Source: Brucella intermedia LMG 3301 (GTDB lineage Bacteria; Pseudomonadota; Alphaproteobacteria; Rhizobiales; Rhizobiaceae). From it: a DNA stretch of 64,000 bases. The notes beneath the pieces are model-generated. The model did not search any database, was not told where the DNA came from, and was given only the letters and a program-made list of their open reading frames with translations. Of this stretch, positions 54,715 through 63,380 are shown piece by piece. The translations under genes and the position numbers were made by a program. Each line of letters begins with the position of its first letter. Within the stretch, counting starts at the first letter, position 1. The DNA lies in the NCBI RefSeq assembly GCF_000182645.1, contig NZ_ACQA01000003.1:71001-135000 (forward strand), written 5' to 3'.

Positions 54715-54740
54715 GCCACGTCTTCCTGCGAAGGCGTGGC
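54715..54740 (+). other. Intercistronic hairpin after the binding-protein gene
   Basis: GCCACGTCTTC pairs with GAAGGCGTGGC (11 bp including one T-G pair) around the loop CTGC, 13 bp after the stop. There is no T-tract, so differential stabilisation of the receptor message relative to the membrane genes is the likely role. Confidence 0.6.
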
Positions 54741-54782
54741 TTGCAAGTGCCTTCCGGAACGGCAGGCCGTGAGTAATCTGAC

Positions 54783-55742
54783 ATGAATTATCTGACACGT
54801 CGGCTGCTGACATTTCCTCTGGTCATGCTGGGGGTGTCGATCCTTGTCTTCGTTGCGATCCGTCTGGTGCCGGGTGATTCCATCACTGCCATGCTCGGAA
54901 CGGAGGCAGGGTTGTTGACCCCGGAACAGCGGCAGGCGCTGGCGCAATATTTCGGTATCGACCAAAGCTGGACCACCCAGTACTGGCGATGGCTGGGTGA
55001 TGTGCTGCAAGGTAATCTTGGTGTCTCGGTGACATTCGGAAAGCCGGTTTTGACGGTTATCCTTGAGCGTTTTCCGCTGACACTCCAACTTGCATTGATG
55101 TCGGTGTTTATCGCTTTGCTCGTTGGACTCCCTGCTGGCGTTTATGCGGCAACGCGCAACGAGAAAAAATCCGATCTGGCGGTGCGCATTTTCGCAATGA
55201 TCGGGCAGTCGACTCCGAGCTTCGTTCTCGGTCTCCTCTTTATTTATATACTGTCGGCGGGGTTTGGGGTTTTGCCTGCGATGGGCGAATTTACACCTTT
55301 CTGGGTGAACCCGTGGCAGAATTTCCTGCAGATGATCTTGCCGGCCCTGACGCTCGGCTTTGCTTTTGCGGCATCGGTCACACGCATATCGCGTTCGGCC
55401 ATGCTGGACGTTCTCAGCGACGATTACGTTCGCACGGCTCGCAGCAAGGGAGCATCGGCTCGCTCTGTCATCTGGCGGCACGCATTGCCTAATGCGCTGA
55501 TACCAGTAGTGACCCTGAGCGGAGTGGAGTTCGGCTATCTTCTGGGCGGAGCTGTGCTGGTTGAGCAGATATATGCTCTGCCGGGGCTTGGACGCATGGT
55601 GCTCGACGCCATTCTCCAGCGCGATTATGCTCTGGTGCAGGGCAGCATTCTTTTCATTGCCTTCAATTTCATGATCGTCAATCTGCTGGTTGATCTCCTG
55701 TATGTAGCGCTCGATCCGCGCATTCGTCTGGAGGAAAGCTGA
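54783..55742 (+). CDS. ABC transporter permease (DppB-like)
   Basis: A 319-residue permease with six expected membrane segments. The first is LLTFPLVMLGVSILVFVAIRLVPGD, which ends in the family's RLxPGD motif. The EAA loop (YVRTARSKGASARSVIWRHALPNALIPVVT) and the C-terminal DLLYVALDPRIRLEES are intact, in contrast to the frameshifted homologue at 16229. It overlaps the next permease by one base (TGATG). Confidence 0.93.
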   Translation: MNYLTRRLLTFPLVMLGVSILVFVAIRLVPGDSITAMLGTEAGLLTPEQRQALAQYFGIDQSWTTQYWRWLGDVLQGNLGVSVTFGKPVLTVILERFPLTLQLALMSVFIALLVGLPAGVYAATRNEKKSDLAVRIFAMIGQSTPSFVLGLLFIYILSAGFGVLPAMGEFTPFWVNPWQNFLQMILPALTLGFAFAASVTRISRSAMLDVLSDDYVRTARSKGASARSVIWRHALPNALIPVVTLSGVEFGYLLGGAVLVEQIYALPGLGRMVLDAILQRDYALVQGSILFIAFNFMIVNLLVDLLYVALDPRIRLEES

Positions 55743-56581
55743 TGCAGATATTGCGTTCTGTTTTCGCTCATCCCAGCGGTCGTATCGGCGGGTTCATCGT
55801 TCTGGTTTATCTGATCGTGGCTTGTCTCGGCTATTTCGGCTTCACGCCGCATGATCCGCTGATGCAGTATCGGATAGACAGGCTGCGTCCTCCAGGTGCT
55901 GCCCACTGGATGGGAACCGACCTTTTCGGACGTGACGTCATGAGCCGCCTGATGGCTGGTGTCGCGCAATCCTTCATGGTGGGCTTTTCGGCAGTCGGGA
56001 TTGCCGCTTTCGCGGGAACTGTTCTGGGATTGACCGCGGCGTGGTTCGGGCGCTGGTGGGACGGTGTCGTCATGCGCATCATGGATGTGCTTCTGGCGTT
56101 TCCGGCAATCTTGCTTGCGCTTCTCATCATTGCTGTTGTCGGGCCGGGAACAGGAACAAGTGTCGCCGCCATTGCCATCGTTTACACCCCGATCTTCACG
56201 CGGGTTGTACGCGGCCCGGCCTTGTCGATCAAAACACGCGAATTCGTTGATGCGGCGCGTACGTTCCACAGCAGCAACCGTTATATCCTTTCCCGCCATC
56301 TGCTGCTTAATCTGGTGGCCCCTTTGACAGTGCAGATCACCCTGGCGCTCGCCTGGTCGTTGCTGACGGAGGCAGGCCTGAGCTTTCTGGGTCTGGGCAC
56401 ACAGCCACCCGCTTCGTCACTTGGTCTCATGCTGGCCGATGCGCGTAATCTCATGGAGATCGCGCCATGGCTGCTGGCCTTTCCGGGACTTACGATCATG
56501 ATCGGCATTCTTGGCTTCAACCTTCTGGGTGATGCCCTGCGCGACATCCTCGACCCGAAGATGCGGAGAGCGATGGCATGA
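55742..56581 (+). CDS. ABC transporter permease (DppC-like)
   Basis: A 279-residue permease with N-terminal membrane segment (GRIGGFIVLVYLIVACLGYFGF), signature HWMGTDLFGRDVMSRLMAGVAQS, EAA loop (AARTFHSSNRYILSRHLLLN) and C-terminal GDALRDILDP. It lacks the long cytoplasmic N-terminus usual in DppC proteins. The stop overlaps the start of the fused ATPase gene by 4 bp (ATGA), so the membrane and ATPase parts are made together. Confidence 0.92.
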   Translation: MQILRSVFAHPSGRIGGFIVLVYLIVACLGYFGFTPHDPLMQYRIDRLRPPGAAHWMGTDLFGRDVMSRLMAGVAQSFMVGFSAVGIAAFAGTVLGLTAAWFGRWWDGVVMRIMDVLLAFPAILLALLIIAVVGPGTGTSVAAIAIVYTPIFTRVVRGPALSIKTREFVDAARTFHSSNRYILSRHLLLNLVAPLTVQITLALAWSLLTEAGLSFLGLGTQPPASSLGLMLADARNLMEIAPWLLAFPGLTIMIGILGFNLLGDALRDILDPKMRRAMA

Positions 56582-58326
56582 GCACGCTGCTTTCTGTCTC
56601 GAGCCTTCGCGTTGGATTCGGTCGCAATCCTGTAGCCAACGAGATTGTGCGTGGCGTAAGTTTTGATCTCGCTGTGGGCGAAACACTGGCAATTGTCGGC
56701 GAAAGTGGTTCCGGCAAATCTGTAACGGCCCTGTCGCTCAATCGTCTGGTGGATTTTGGCGGCGGTCGCGTCATCGACGGATCAATCAAGCTGAATCGCG
56801 CAAACGGTAGCACAATCGATCTTGTAACTGCGAACGAAGCAGAGCTGACGAAAATCCGCGGTGCAGAAATCGGTATGATCTTTCAGGAGCCGATGACATC
56901 CCTCAATCCTGTACTGACGATAGGCACGCAGATCGAGGAATCATTCCGTCTCCATCGTGGGCTCACAGGAAAACAGGCAGCTTCCGCTGCCAAGGACGCG
57001 CTGGATCGCGTGCGTATTCCGGACGCCGCACGGCGGCTCAAATACTGTCCGAACCAGCTTTCCGGGGGCATGTTGCAGCGAGTGATGATCGCCACGGCGC
57101 TTGCATGTAATCCGCGCCTCATGATTGCCGACGAGCCCACGACGGCGCTCGATGTTACCGTGCAGGCGCAGATCATGGCGCTGCTCGCACAGCTGAAGCG
57201 AGAAACCGGCATGGCGATGATCTTCATCACGCATGACATTGGTCTGGTCGCAGGAATGGCCGACAAGGTCATGGTGATGCAGCATGGCAAGGCGGTTGAA
57301 CAAGGACAGCTGAGCACTGTTCTCGACCAGCCTCAGCATCCCTACACACAACATCTCCTGAAGGCCGTTCCGCATTTTGAAAGCGGCAAAGCGGTGCGAA
57401 CCGATACCGTGCGCACCACGCTATCGGGAACAAAACCGATCCTGTCGGTGAAAGGATTGACGGTCCGTTTTCCGGTCAAAGGCGGTTTTCTGGGTCGCAG
57501 GCTGGGGGCAGTTCATGCGGTGGAGAACGTCGATCTTGATCTCATTCCCGGTGAAACGCTTGCGATCGTGGGGGAGAGCGGTTCGGGAAAATCGACAACT
57601 GCGCGAGCCATTCTCGGGCTTGTCAAAGCTTCACGCGGAAAGTTGGAAATTGGTGCGGTTAGCACCAACGATGCGGGAAATTTCTCTTCGGTGCAGATGG
57701 TTTTTCAAAACCCCTACGCATCGCTCAATCCGCGTCTGCGCATAGATAGTATCCTTGCCGAGCCGGTTATCGCAGCTGGCGGGCGGGACGGACCGGAGAC
57801 GCGGCAGAAGATGCTACAACTGCTTGACCGCGTCGGGCTCCCCGGCATCAGCTTGGAGCGCTACCCACATGAGTTTTCGGGCGGGCAACGCCAGCGGCTC
57901 TGTATCGCCCGCGCGCTGATGCTGAACCCGGCGGTCGTAGTTCTGGACGAAGCCGTTTCCGCGCTGGATGTATCTGTGCAGGCCAAAGTTCTGGACTTGC
58001 TGATCGACCTCCAGAAGGAGCGTGGCCTTGCTTACTTGTTCGTATCGCACGACATGGCAGTGGTAGAGCGGATCGCGCATCGCATAGCAGTTGTCTATGC
58101 CGGGCAAATCGTGGAAATCGGCGATGCCGCAACAATCCTTTCTGCGCCGAAACACTCTTATACGAAGCGGCTGATTTCTGCTGTTCCAAGTATTGATCGG
58201 CGCAACGAACATTTCGCCCTCGACACACGACAAGTGCCCTCGCTTGTGCGCCCGCTGGGTTATGAGCCGGAGCCGGCAAACTGGCAGACATATGGCCGGG
58301 ATCACATGGCCCGGACCGAGGCATAA
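56578..58326 (+). CDS. Fused double ATPase of a peptide-type ABC transporter (DppD-DppF fusion)
   Basis: A 582-residue protein with two complete nucleotide-binding domains. The first has Walker A GESGSGKS (41-48), signature LSGGMLQR and Walker B IADEPTTALDV. The second has Walker A at 332-339, signature FSGGQRQR and Walker B VVLDEAVSALDVS, with EAV replacing the usual EPT. The oligopeptide-transporter extension HPYTQHLLKAVP follows domain one and HSYTKRLISAVP domain two. Fusions of this kind are common (YejF, GsiA). It energises the muropeptide-type transporter of this operon. Confidence 0.93.
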   Translation: MSTLLSVSSLRVGFGRNPVANEIVRGVSFDLAVGETLAIVGESGSGKSVTALSLNRLVDFGGGRVIDGSIKLNRANGSTIDLVTANEAELTKIRGAEIGMIFQEPMTSLNPVLTIGTQIEESFRLHRGLTGKQAASAAKDALDRVRIPDAARRLKYCPNQLSGGMLQRVMIATALACNPRLMIADEPTTALDVTVQAQIMALLAQLKRETGMAMIFITHDIGLVAGMADKVMVMQHGKAVEQGQLSTVLDQPQHPYTQHLLKAVPHFESGKAVRTDTVRTTLSGTKPILSVKGLTVRFPVKGGFLGRRLGAVHAVENVDLDLIPGETLAIVGESGSGKSTTARAILGLVKASRGKLEIGAVSTNDAGNFSSVQMVFQNPYASLNPRLRIDSILAEPVIAAGGRDGPETRQKMLQLLDRVGLPGISLERYPHEFSGGQRQRLCIARALMLNPAVVVLDEAVSALDVSVQAKVLDLLIDLQKERGLAYLFVSHDMAVVERIAHRIAVVYAGQIVEIGDAATILSAPKHSYTKRLISAVPSIDRRNEHFALDTRQVPSLVRPLGYEPEPANWQTYGRDHMARTEA

Positions 58327-58331
58327 TTACC

Positions 58332-59363
58332 ATGGCAGAATCAAATATTCCCCGATCCGATACCGCCTTTACGGCTCGCTTTGAAAAAGCGTTCGCTTTG
58401 GTGAAAGACGCTTGCGACTCTTATCGCATTCCCGGCGGTGTTCTTGGGATGGTCGATCTTTCTGGCAACCGCGCTGTCAGGGCGACCGGCTTTGCACAGA
58501 TCGTCCCGACCAGACGGGCAATGAGCATCGATACGTGGTTCGATCTTGCTTCGCTGACAAAAGTCATTTTCACGACGCACCGCATTCTTGCGCTGGCTGA
58601 GGATGGCGTCATTGATCTCGATGCGCCATTGACCACCTTGCTACCCGATCTTCGGCAGTATGATAATGACGCCTGGGAGCGCAAGGTCACGTTCCGTGAA
58701 TGCCTTGGCCACCAGACGCCTTTTCCGTCCGTCGAACCGATCTACACTTACGGGCGTGATCCGGAACTTTTGCGCGCGTTCGTTCTGCAGCGCGAATGGC
58801 GCAAATGCCAACCGGTTTATTCGGACATCAATTTCATCCTGCTCGGCTTTGCGTTGGAAAGGCTATACGGCAAGACCATTCGAGAGATGGAGCCCGGCGA
58901 GGGCTTCGCTTTTTCTGCGGAGCCGGAAATGAGTGCCGCGACGGAAAACTGCACATGGCGCAATCGTGTACTTTGCGGCGAAGTACACGACGATAATTGC
59001 TCGGCATTGCAAGGGGCCGCGCATGCCGGTCTGTTCGGTACTGCCGCATCCATACTCGATTTCGCGCTTGGTCTGCTTGACGGAACGGGAGCACCGCGAA
59101 ACGTGATCGCCCACATGCGTCAGCCACTATCCGCAACCCGCACGCATGGCTGGGAACGGCCTTATGATGGCTGGTCGGGCGGCAGCTTCAATTCGAAGGA
59201 TACGATTGGCCATACCGGGTTTACCGGAACCGGCTTATGGATCGATTTTGAAGCAGGCCGGGCATGGACCCTGCTCACCAACCGCATTCATCCCACCCGT
59301 CATTTCGACAGCGGTATCTTGGCACTGCGTCAGGGCGTTGGTGACGCAATCTCATTGGGATAG
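58332..59363 (+). CDS. Cytoplasmic serine hydrolase, AmiE-like (probable N-acetylmuramyl-L-alanine amidase)
   Basis: A 343-residue protein of the beta-lactamase-related serine hydrolase family. It has SxxK (Ser74-Leu-Thr-Lys77), YSD as the second element (VYSDINF) and HTG in IGHTGFTG. In Bacillus subtilis a protein of this family encoded in the murQ operon, AmiE, removes the peptide from MurNAc. The same placement here, between a muropeptide-type transporter and anmK, suggests the same reaction. No signal peptide is present, so it would act after import, in the cytoplasm. The exact function is inferred. Confidence 0.8.
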   Translation: MAESNIPRSDTAFTARFEKAFALVKDACDSYRIPGGVLGMVDLSGNRAVRATGFAQIVPTRRAMSIDTWFDLASLTKVIFTTHRILALAEDGVIDLDAPLTTLLPDLRQYDNDAWERKVTFRECLGHQTPFPSVEPIYTYGRDPELLRAFVLQREWRKCQPVYSDINFILLGFALERLYGKTIREMEPGEGFAFSAEPEMSAATENCTWRNRVLCGEVHDDNCSALQGAAHAGLFGTAASILDFALGLLDGTGAPRNVIAHMRQPLSATRTHGWERPYDGWSGGSFNSKDTIGHTGFTGTGLWIDFEAGRAWTLLTNRIHPTRHFDSGILALRQGVGDAISLG

Positions 59364-59372
59364 GAGACATCT

Positions 59373-60488
59373 ATGCAGCCAATATGGGCCGTCGGACTGA
59401 TGACCGGCACAGTTCTTGACGGAAACATCGACGTCGCTCTGTTGAAAACAGATGGGGAAACGGTAACAGAATTCGGAGCGTATGCGCTAAAGCCTTATCC
59501 GCGCTGGATTCGCGACCTGTTGGAACAGGCACAGGCCGAAGCGCGCATCTGGAATTTCGAAGGATCGGAGCCCACTGTTTTTGCCGAGGCGGAAGAAGCG
59601 CTGACGCGCGCGCAATCTGCGGCTGTCCGCGAATTGGTAGAGGAAAGCGGGCTCTCGATGGCGGATATCGGTGTCGTCGGCTTCCACGGGCAAACGGTTT
59701 TGCATCGCGCGCCGCAAACCGGTCGAATCGGAGACACAAGGCAACTCGGCGACGGAAGGCTTATGAGCGAACTCCTGGGGACCAAGGTCGCCTATGATTT
59801 TCGCACCGCAGATATCCGTGCTGGCGGGCAGGGTGCTCCGCTTGCTGCCATATATCATGCTGCCTTGCTGCGCAGCGTGGATCCGAGCGGCAATACAGCG
59901 ATTCTTAATCTCGGCGGTGTCGGTAACATCACCTGGTGGGATGGTGAGGATGCGCTTGTGGCATTCGACACGGGACCAGCCAATGCGCCCATCAACGATT
60001 TCGTGAAAGCACGCGGCTTGGGGGAAATGGATCGCGACGGAGCGCTGGCGGCGAAGGGCAGCGCGGACGAGGCACGGCTCGCCGAACTGCTCAAACACCC
60101 CTATCTGGCCGCGCCATATCCTAAATCTCTGGATCGGTTCGATTTTACGGATGCAATGGCTGATGGTCTGGATGAGGAAGATGGGGCGGCCACGCTGACC
60201 GCGTTCACGACTTCGGCAGTAGGCAAGGCTTTGGACCTTCTCCCCCGCCGACCTCAGCGTCTTGCCGTCAGTGGGGGTGGACGCCGTAACCCGACAATGA
60301 TGCGCATGTTGGTTGAGCGTGCGAAAGTGGAACTTGTTCCAGTCGAAACGCTTGGCTGGCGGGGCGATGCCGTGGAAGCGGAATGTTTTGCTTTCCTGGC
60401 GGTACGTGTCCTGCGCGGCCTGCCCATCAGCTTTCCAAGCACAACGGGCGTGCCGAAAGCCATGACAGGTGGAAAACTGGCAGGCTGA
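59373..60488 (+). CDS. anmK: Anhydro-N-acetylmuramic acid kinase
   Basis: A 371-residue kinase of the ASKHA fold with the AnmK patterns [50 protein letters not shown] and [13 protein letters not shown]. It opens the 1,6-anhydro ring of anhydro-MurNAc and phosphorylates it to MurNAc-6-phosphate, the MurQ substrate. Its residues TGTVLDG differ slightly from the usual SGTSLDG. It is the last gene of the operon and is followed by a terminator. Confidence 0.94.
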   Translation: MQPIWAVGLMTGTVLDGNIDVALLKTDGETVTEFGAYALKPYPRWIRDLLEQAQAEARIWNFEGSEPTVFAEAEEALTRAQSAAVRELVEESGLSMADIGVVGFHGQTVLHRAPQTGRIGDTRQLGDGRLMSELLGTKVAYDFRTADIRAGGQGAPLAAIYHAALLRSVDPSGNTAILNLGGVGNITWWDGEDALVAFDTGPANAPINDFVKARGLGEMDRDGALAAKGSADEARLAELLKHPYLAAPYPKSLDRFDFTDAMADGLDEEDGAATLTAFTTSAVGKALDLLPRRPQRLAVSGGGRRNPTMMRMLVERAKVELVPVETLGWRGDAVEAECFAFLAVRVLRGLPISFPSTTGVPKAMTGGKLAG

Positions 60489-60793
60489 ATCAACGATCCA
60501 TATCGATTATTTCTACAGGGCGGCGTCATGACGTTGCCCTGTTTTGGTATGGATCGACACTCCCGCCTCAACTGATTATCGGGCATGGCATGTTAAAATG
60601 CGACCGTTATGTGAAAGCTATCTAATATTAAGATGGTTCTCCAACTGCGACCCTTTGAAGTTACGTTGCGTCAGGGGAGCTTTTGATATTTCATTTTTAT
60701 TGCAGATAAGCATGAAAAGGTACAAAACTGGTGCGATCTTCACGTTGATTTAGGCAATTCTCTTTAATGGTTTAGTTTATTATGGAGAATGCA
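60489..60793. other. Intergenic region between anmK and pruR
   Basis: These 305 bp contain the anmK terminator at the left and an AT-rich promoter-like stretch (about 60600-60780) upstream of pruR. No gene is supported. Confidence 0.55.
60515..60546 (+). terminator. Rho-independent terminator of the murQ operon
   Basis: ACAGGGC (60515-60521) pairs with GCCCTGT (60536-60542); the inner CGTCATGACG continues the stem through two G-T pairs, and TTTT follows. It lies 27 bp after the anmK stop and closes the nine-kilobase mur operon. Confidence 0.75.
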
Positions 60794-61300
60794 ATGAAAC
60801 TTATCCGAGCCCTTTTCTGCCTGGTCTTGCCTCTTGCCTGGTTGTCCGGGGCAGCTGCTGAACCCTTGGCGAAGCCGACCGGTAAGCCGATTCTCGTCAT
60901 ATCCGGCAAAATCTCGAATACGAATGTTGGCGATACGGCCCAGTTTGATCGGGACATGCTGGAAGCGATGGGGTTGGTCACCGTGGAAACGGCAAATCCT
61001 TGGTATGACGGTCGCGTGCGTTTCGAGGGCGTATCGATGGACAAGCTTATGTCGCTCGTGGGCGCGAAGGGAACGAAGGTGACCGCAGTTGCTTTGAACG
61101 ATTACGTTAGTTCGTTGCCGTTGGAGGACTTCAAGAGATTCAACGTTATTCTTGCCATGAAGCGGGATGGGAATTACATGCCGGTTCGTGACAAAGGACC
61201 GTTGTTTATAATTTACCCTTATGACAGCGACCCACAACTTCAAACTCAGACCTATTACACACGTTCTGCCTGGCAGGTTGCCAAGCTGATAGTTGAATAG
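60794..61300 (+). CDS. pruR: Periplasmic pterin-binding protein PruR-like (molybdopterin-binding-domain fold)
   Basis: A 168-residue exported protein with a signal peptide cleaved near GAAA (about residue 22) and a domain of the sulfite-oxidase molybdopterin type (WYDGRVRFEGVSMDKLMSLVGAKG, VTAVALNDYVSSLPLEDF, then GPLFIIYPYD). In Agrobacterium PruR of this fold binds a reduced pterin in the periplasm and controls DcpA, the product of the next gene, and the same pair order is seen here. The ATG at 60794 is chosen because GGAGAA lies just before it; the ATG at 60782 covers that site. Confidence 0.85.
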   Translation: MKLIRALFCLVLPLAWLSGAAAEPLAKPTGKPILVISGKISNTNVGDTAQFDRDMLEAMGLVTVETANPWYDGRVRFEGVSMDKLMSLVGAKGTKVTAVALNDYVSSLPLEDFKRFNVILAMKRDGNYMPVRDKGPLFIIYPYDSDPQLQTQTYYTRSAWQVAKLIVE

Positions 61301-61308
61301 AGGCAAGT

Positions 61309-63282
61309 GTGAGACGAATTCTAGGCGTTATTATCTGTTGTTTCGTGGTGGCAACGGCGTATATCGCCTATGTCATTGCCGAACGGCAGACAGCGCTTCA
61401 GAAATTCTCCCGTTATAACGACTCCTGGGCCGTCGGGCAGACGGTGTCCGAATATATGCGGCTCGAGCATGTTCTGGCTGGATATGCCCTGAACATGAAC
61501 GAAGAAAGCCGCGACGAATTACGGCTTCGTCTCGATATTATGTTGGGTCGGTTGGAATTGCTGCAACAGGGCAATCTGCGATCCTTCATTCAGGACGATC
61601 CGCAGCGCCGTGATCTGTTTTTGAAACTGAGCGATGTTCTGCAGGCGCTTGATCGTCAGTTCGATAAGTTGGACATAGACAGTATCAAAACTGTCCTGCA
61701 CTCCATGACCATACTTGATGGACCGATGACAGCGCTTGCCTCGACGGCCGTCGAATATGACGTAGGGCTTATCGATGCCGCACAGGCGGAAGTGCGTCAA
61801 CTGCATCTCATCTACACTGGTTTGGCGGCGGGCCTCATCATTTGCGGGGTGGTGCTGGTTATCCTTCTGCTTCGCCACAACAAGCTTCTTGATAGGGCGC
61901 ATGGTAGCATGCAGCGCCTGACGAGCGATCTTCGGCAGGCGACTGGGGAACTGCAGTCTCAGAACTTTCGGCTTGAACATGATGCGCACCACGATGCTCT
62001 GACCGGTTTGCCCAATCGTGTTCTGTTTCGGCAGGATCTGGAAAAAAGGCTGGAAGCCGCACATGCCGGAGGTCAGTCGGCGGTCATTCTTCTTCTGGAC
62101 CTTGATGGTTTCAAAGACGTCAACGATACACTTGGACATGATGTCGGCGATGCGTTGTTGCAGGCTGTCGCGCGGCGTCTGACCAAACTGGGCGGGCGAG
62201 GCGACATGGTCTGCCGGTTGGGGGGCGATGAGTTTGCCTTGCTCTCCACGGGACTTCAGGAAGATCAGGCCCTGGAACTTGCAGACCGCCTGATGGAGGC
62301 CATCAGTGAGCCATATCATGTGGGCGAATTGGAAATAAAAATCGGAACTTGTGTCGGCGTCGCGATCTCTCAGGGCGAGCCCGATACGGAAGAGCTTTTC
62401 AAACACGCCGATCTTGCGCTCTACGAAGCAAAGGCGCTTGGACCCGGTCACGCGAGTGTGTTCGAATCCCAGATGCAGACACGCTTGCGGGAAAAGAAAT
62501 CATTCGAAGCCGATCTTCAGAAGGCGCTGGAGAACCGTGAGATGGAGGTCTACTATCAACCGCAAGCCTGCACCGTAACGCGGGAAATATGCGGTTATGA
62601 GGCCCTGCTTCGTTGGACACACCCGGTCCGAGGCTCGGTTTCACCGGTCGAATTCATTCCAGTCGCCGAAAAGATAGGCTTTATTCATGCACTGGGGGAT
62701 TGGGTGCTCAAGACGGCCTGTCTGGAGGCCGCACATTGGAACAAGCCTCTCAAGATCGCGGTCAACCTCTCTCCTGTTCAGTTTCGCAGTCTGAACCTTA
62801 TTCAGAGCGTTATTGATGCGCTGGAGCAAAGCGGGCTTGGTGCGGACCGGCTCGAACTTGAGATTACGGAATCGGTGCTGCTGGACAAGAACGAACAGAC
62901 CTTGAGCACGCTGCGCCAACTGAAAGCACTGGGTATTCAGATCGCCATGGACGATTTTGGCACAGGCTATTCTTCGCTCGGCAGTCTCAGCGGATTTCCC
63001 TTCGACAAGATCAAGATTGATCGTACTTTCGTGAGCGATGTGACCACACGGCCCGACGCACTTGCGATTGTCGAACTCGTAACCGGAGTAGGGCGCAGCC
63101 TCAGAATGGTGACGATCGCGGAAGGCATTGAAACCGAGGAGCAGTTTGAATGCCTCAAGCGGCTAGGATGCGATCAGGTCCAAGGCTATCTAATTGGTAA
63201 GCCGATGCCCGCTTCAAAGCTCAAACATCTCCACGGACACCCGCGAGACTTGAAGACAGTCGGTCTGGCTTCCAATCATTGA
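61309..63282 (+). CDS. dcpA: Dual diguanylate cyclase/phosphodiesterase DcpA-like (GGDEF-EAL)
   Basis: A 657-residue inner-membrane protein with two membrane segments (about 4-24 and 168-189) enclosing a periplasmic helical sensor. A GGDEF domain has intact GGDEF (305-309), and an EAL domain has EAL (431-433) and DDFGTGYSSL. Both active sites look functional, so it may make and degrade c-di-GMP; the usual RxxD inhibitory site before GGDEF is not present (GRGD instead). In Agrobacterium, DcpA is switched toward degradation by pterin-loaded PruR. It starts with GTG 8 bp after pruR. Confidence 0.88.
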   Translation: MRRILGVIICCFVVATAYIAYVIAERQTALQKFSRYNDSWAVGQTVSEYMRLEHVLAGYALNMNEESRDELRLRLDIMLGRLELLQQGNLRSFIQDDPQRRDLFLKLSDVLQALDRQFDKLDIDSIKTVLHSMTILDGPMTALASTAVEYDVGLIDAAQAEVRQLHLIYTGLAAGLIICGVVLVILLLRHNKLLDRAHGSMQRLTSDLRQATGELQSQNFRLEHDAHHDALTGLPNRVLFRQDLEKRLEAAHAGGQSAVILLLDLDGFKDVNDTLGHDVGDALLQAVARRLTKLGGRGDMVCRLGGDEFALLSTGLQEDQALELADRLMEAISEPYHVGELEIKIGTCVGVAISQGEPDTEELFKHADLALYEAKALGPGHASVFESQMQTRLREKKSFEADLQKALENREMEVYYQPQACTVTREICGYEALLRWTHPVRGSVSPVEFIPVAEKIGFIHALGDWVLKTACLEAAHWNKPLKIAVNLSPVQFRSLNLIQSVIDALEQSGLGADRLELEITESVLLDKNEQTLSTLRQLKALGIQIAMDDFGTGYSSLGSLSGFPFDKIKIDRTFVSDVTTRPDALAIVELVTGVGRSLRMVTIAEGIETEEQFECLKRLGCDQVQGYLIGKPMPASKLKHLHGHPRDLKTVGLASNH

Positions 63283-63380
63283 TGATATCATCGCGTTGCA
63301 ACTGGCTTCAAAGGCACAAATCAGTTTATGCTCATACGCTGATTGCAGCGCAAAATTAGATTGCGATGTAATACATCAAT

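Noticed and set aside
54666..55481. 271-codon minus-strand frame opposite the DppB-like permease
   Set aside because: It is the complement of a membrane protein gene; its rich Arg/His/Gln composition reflects codon mirror effects.
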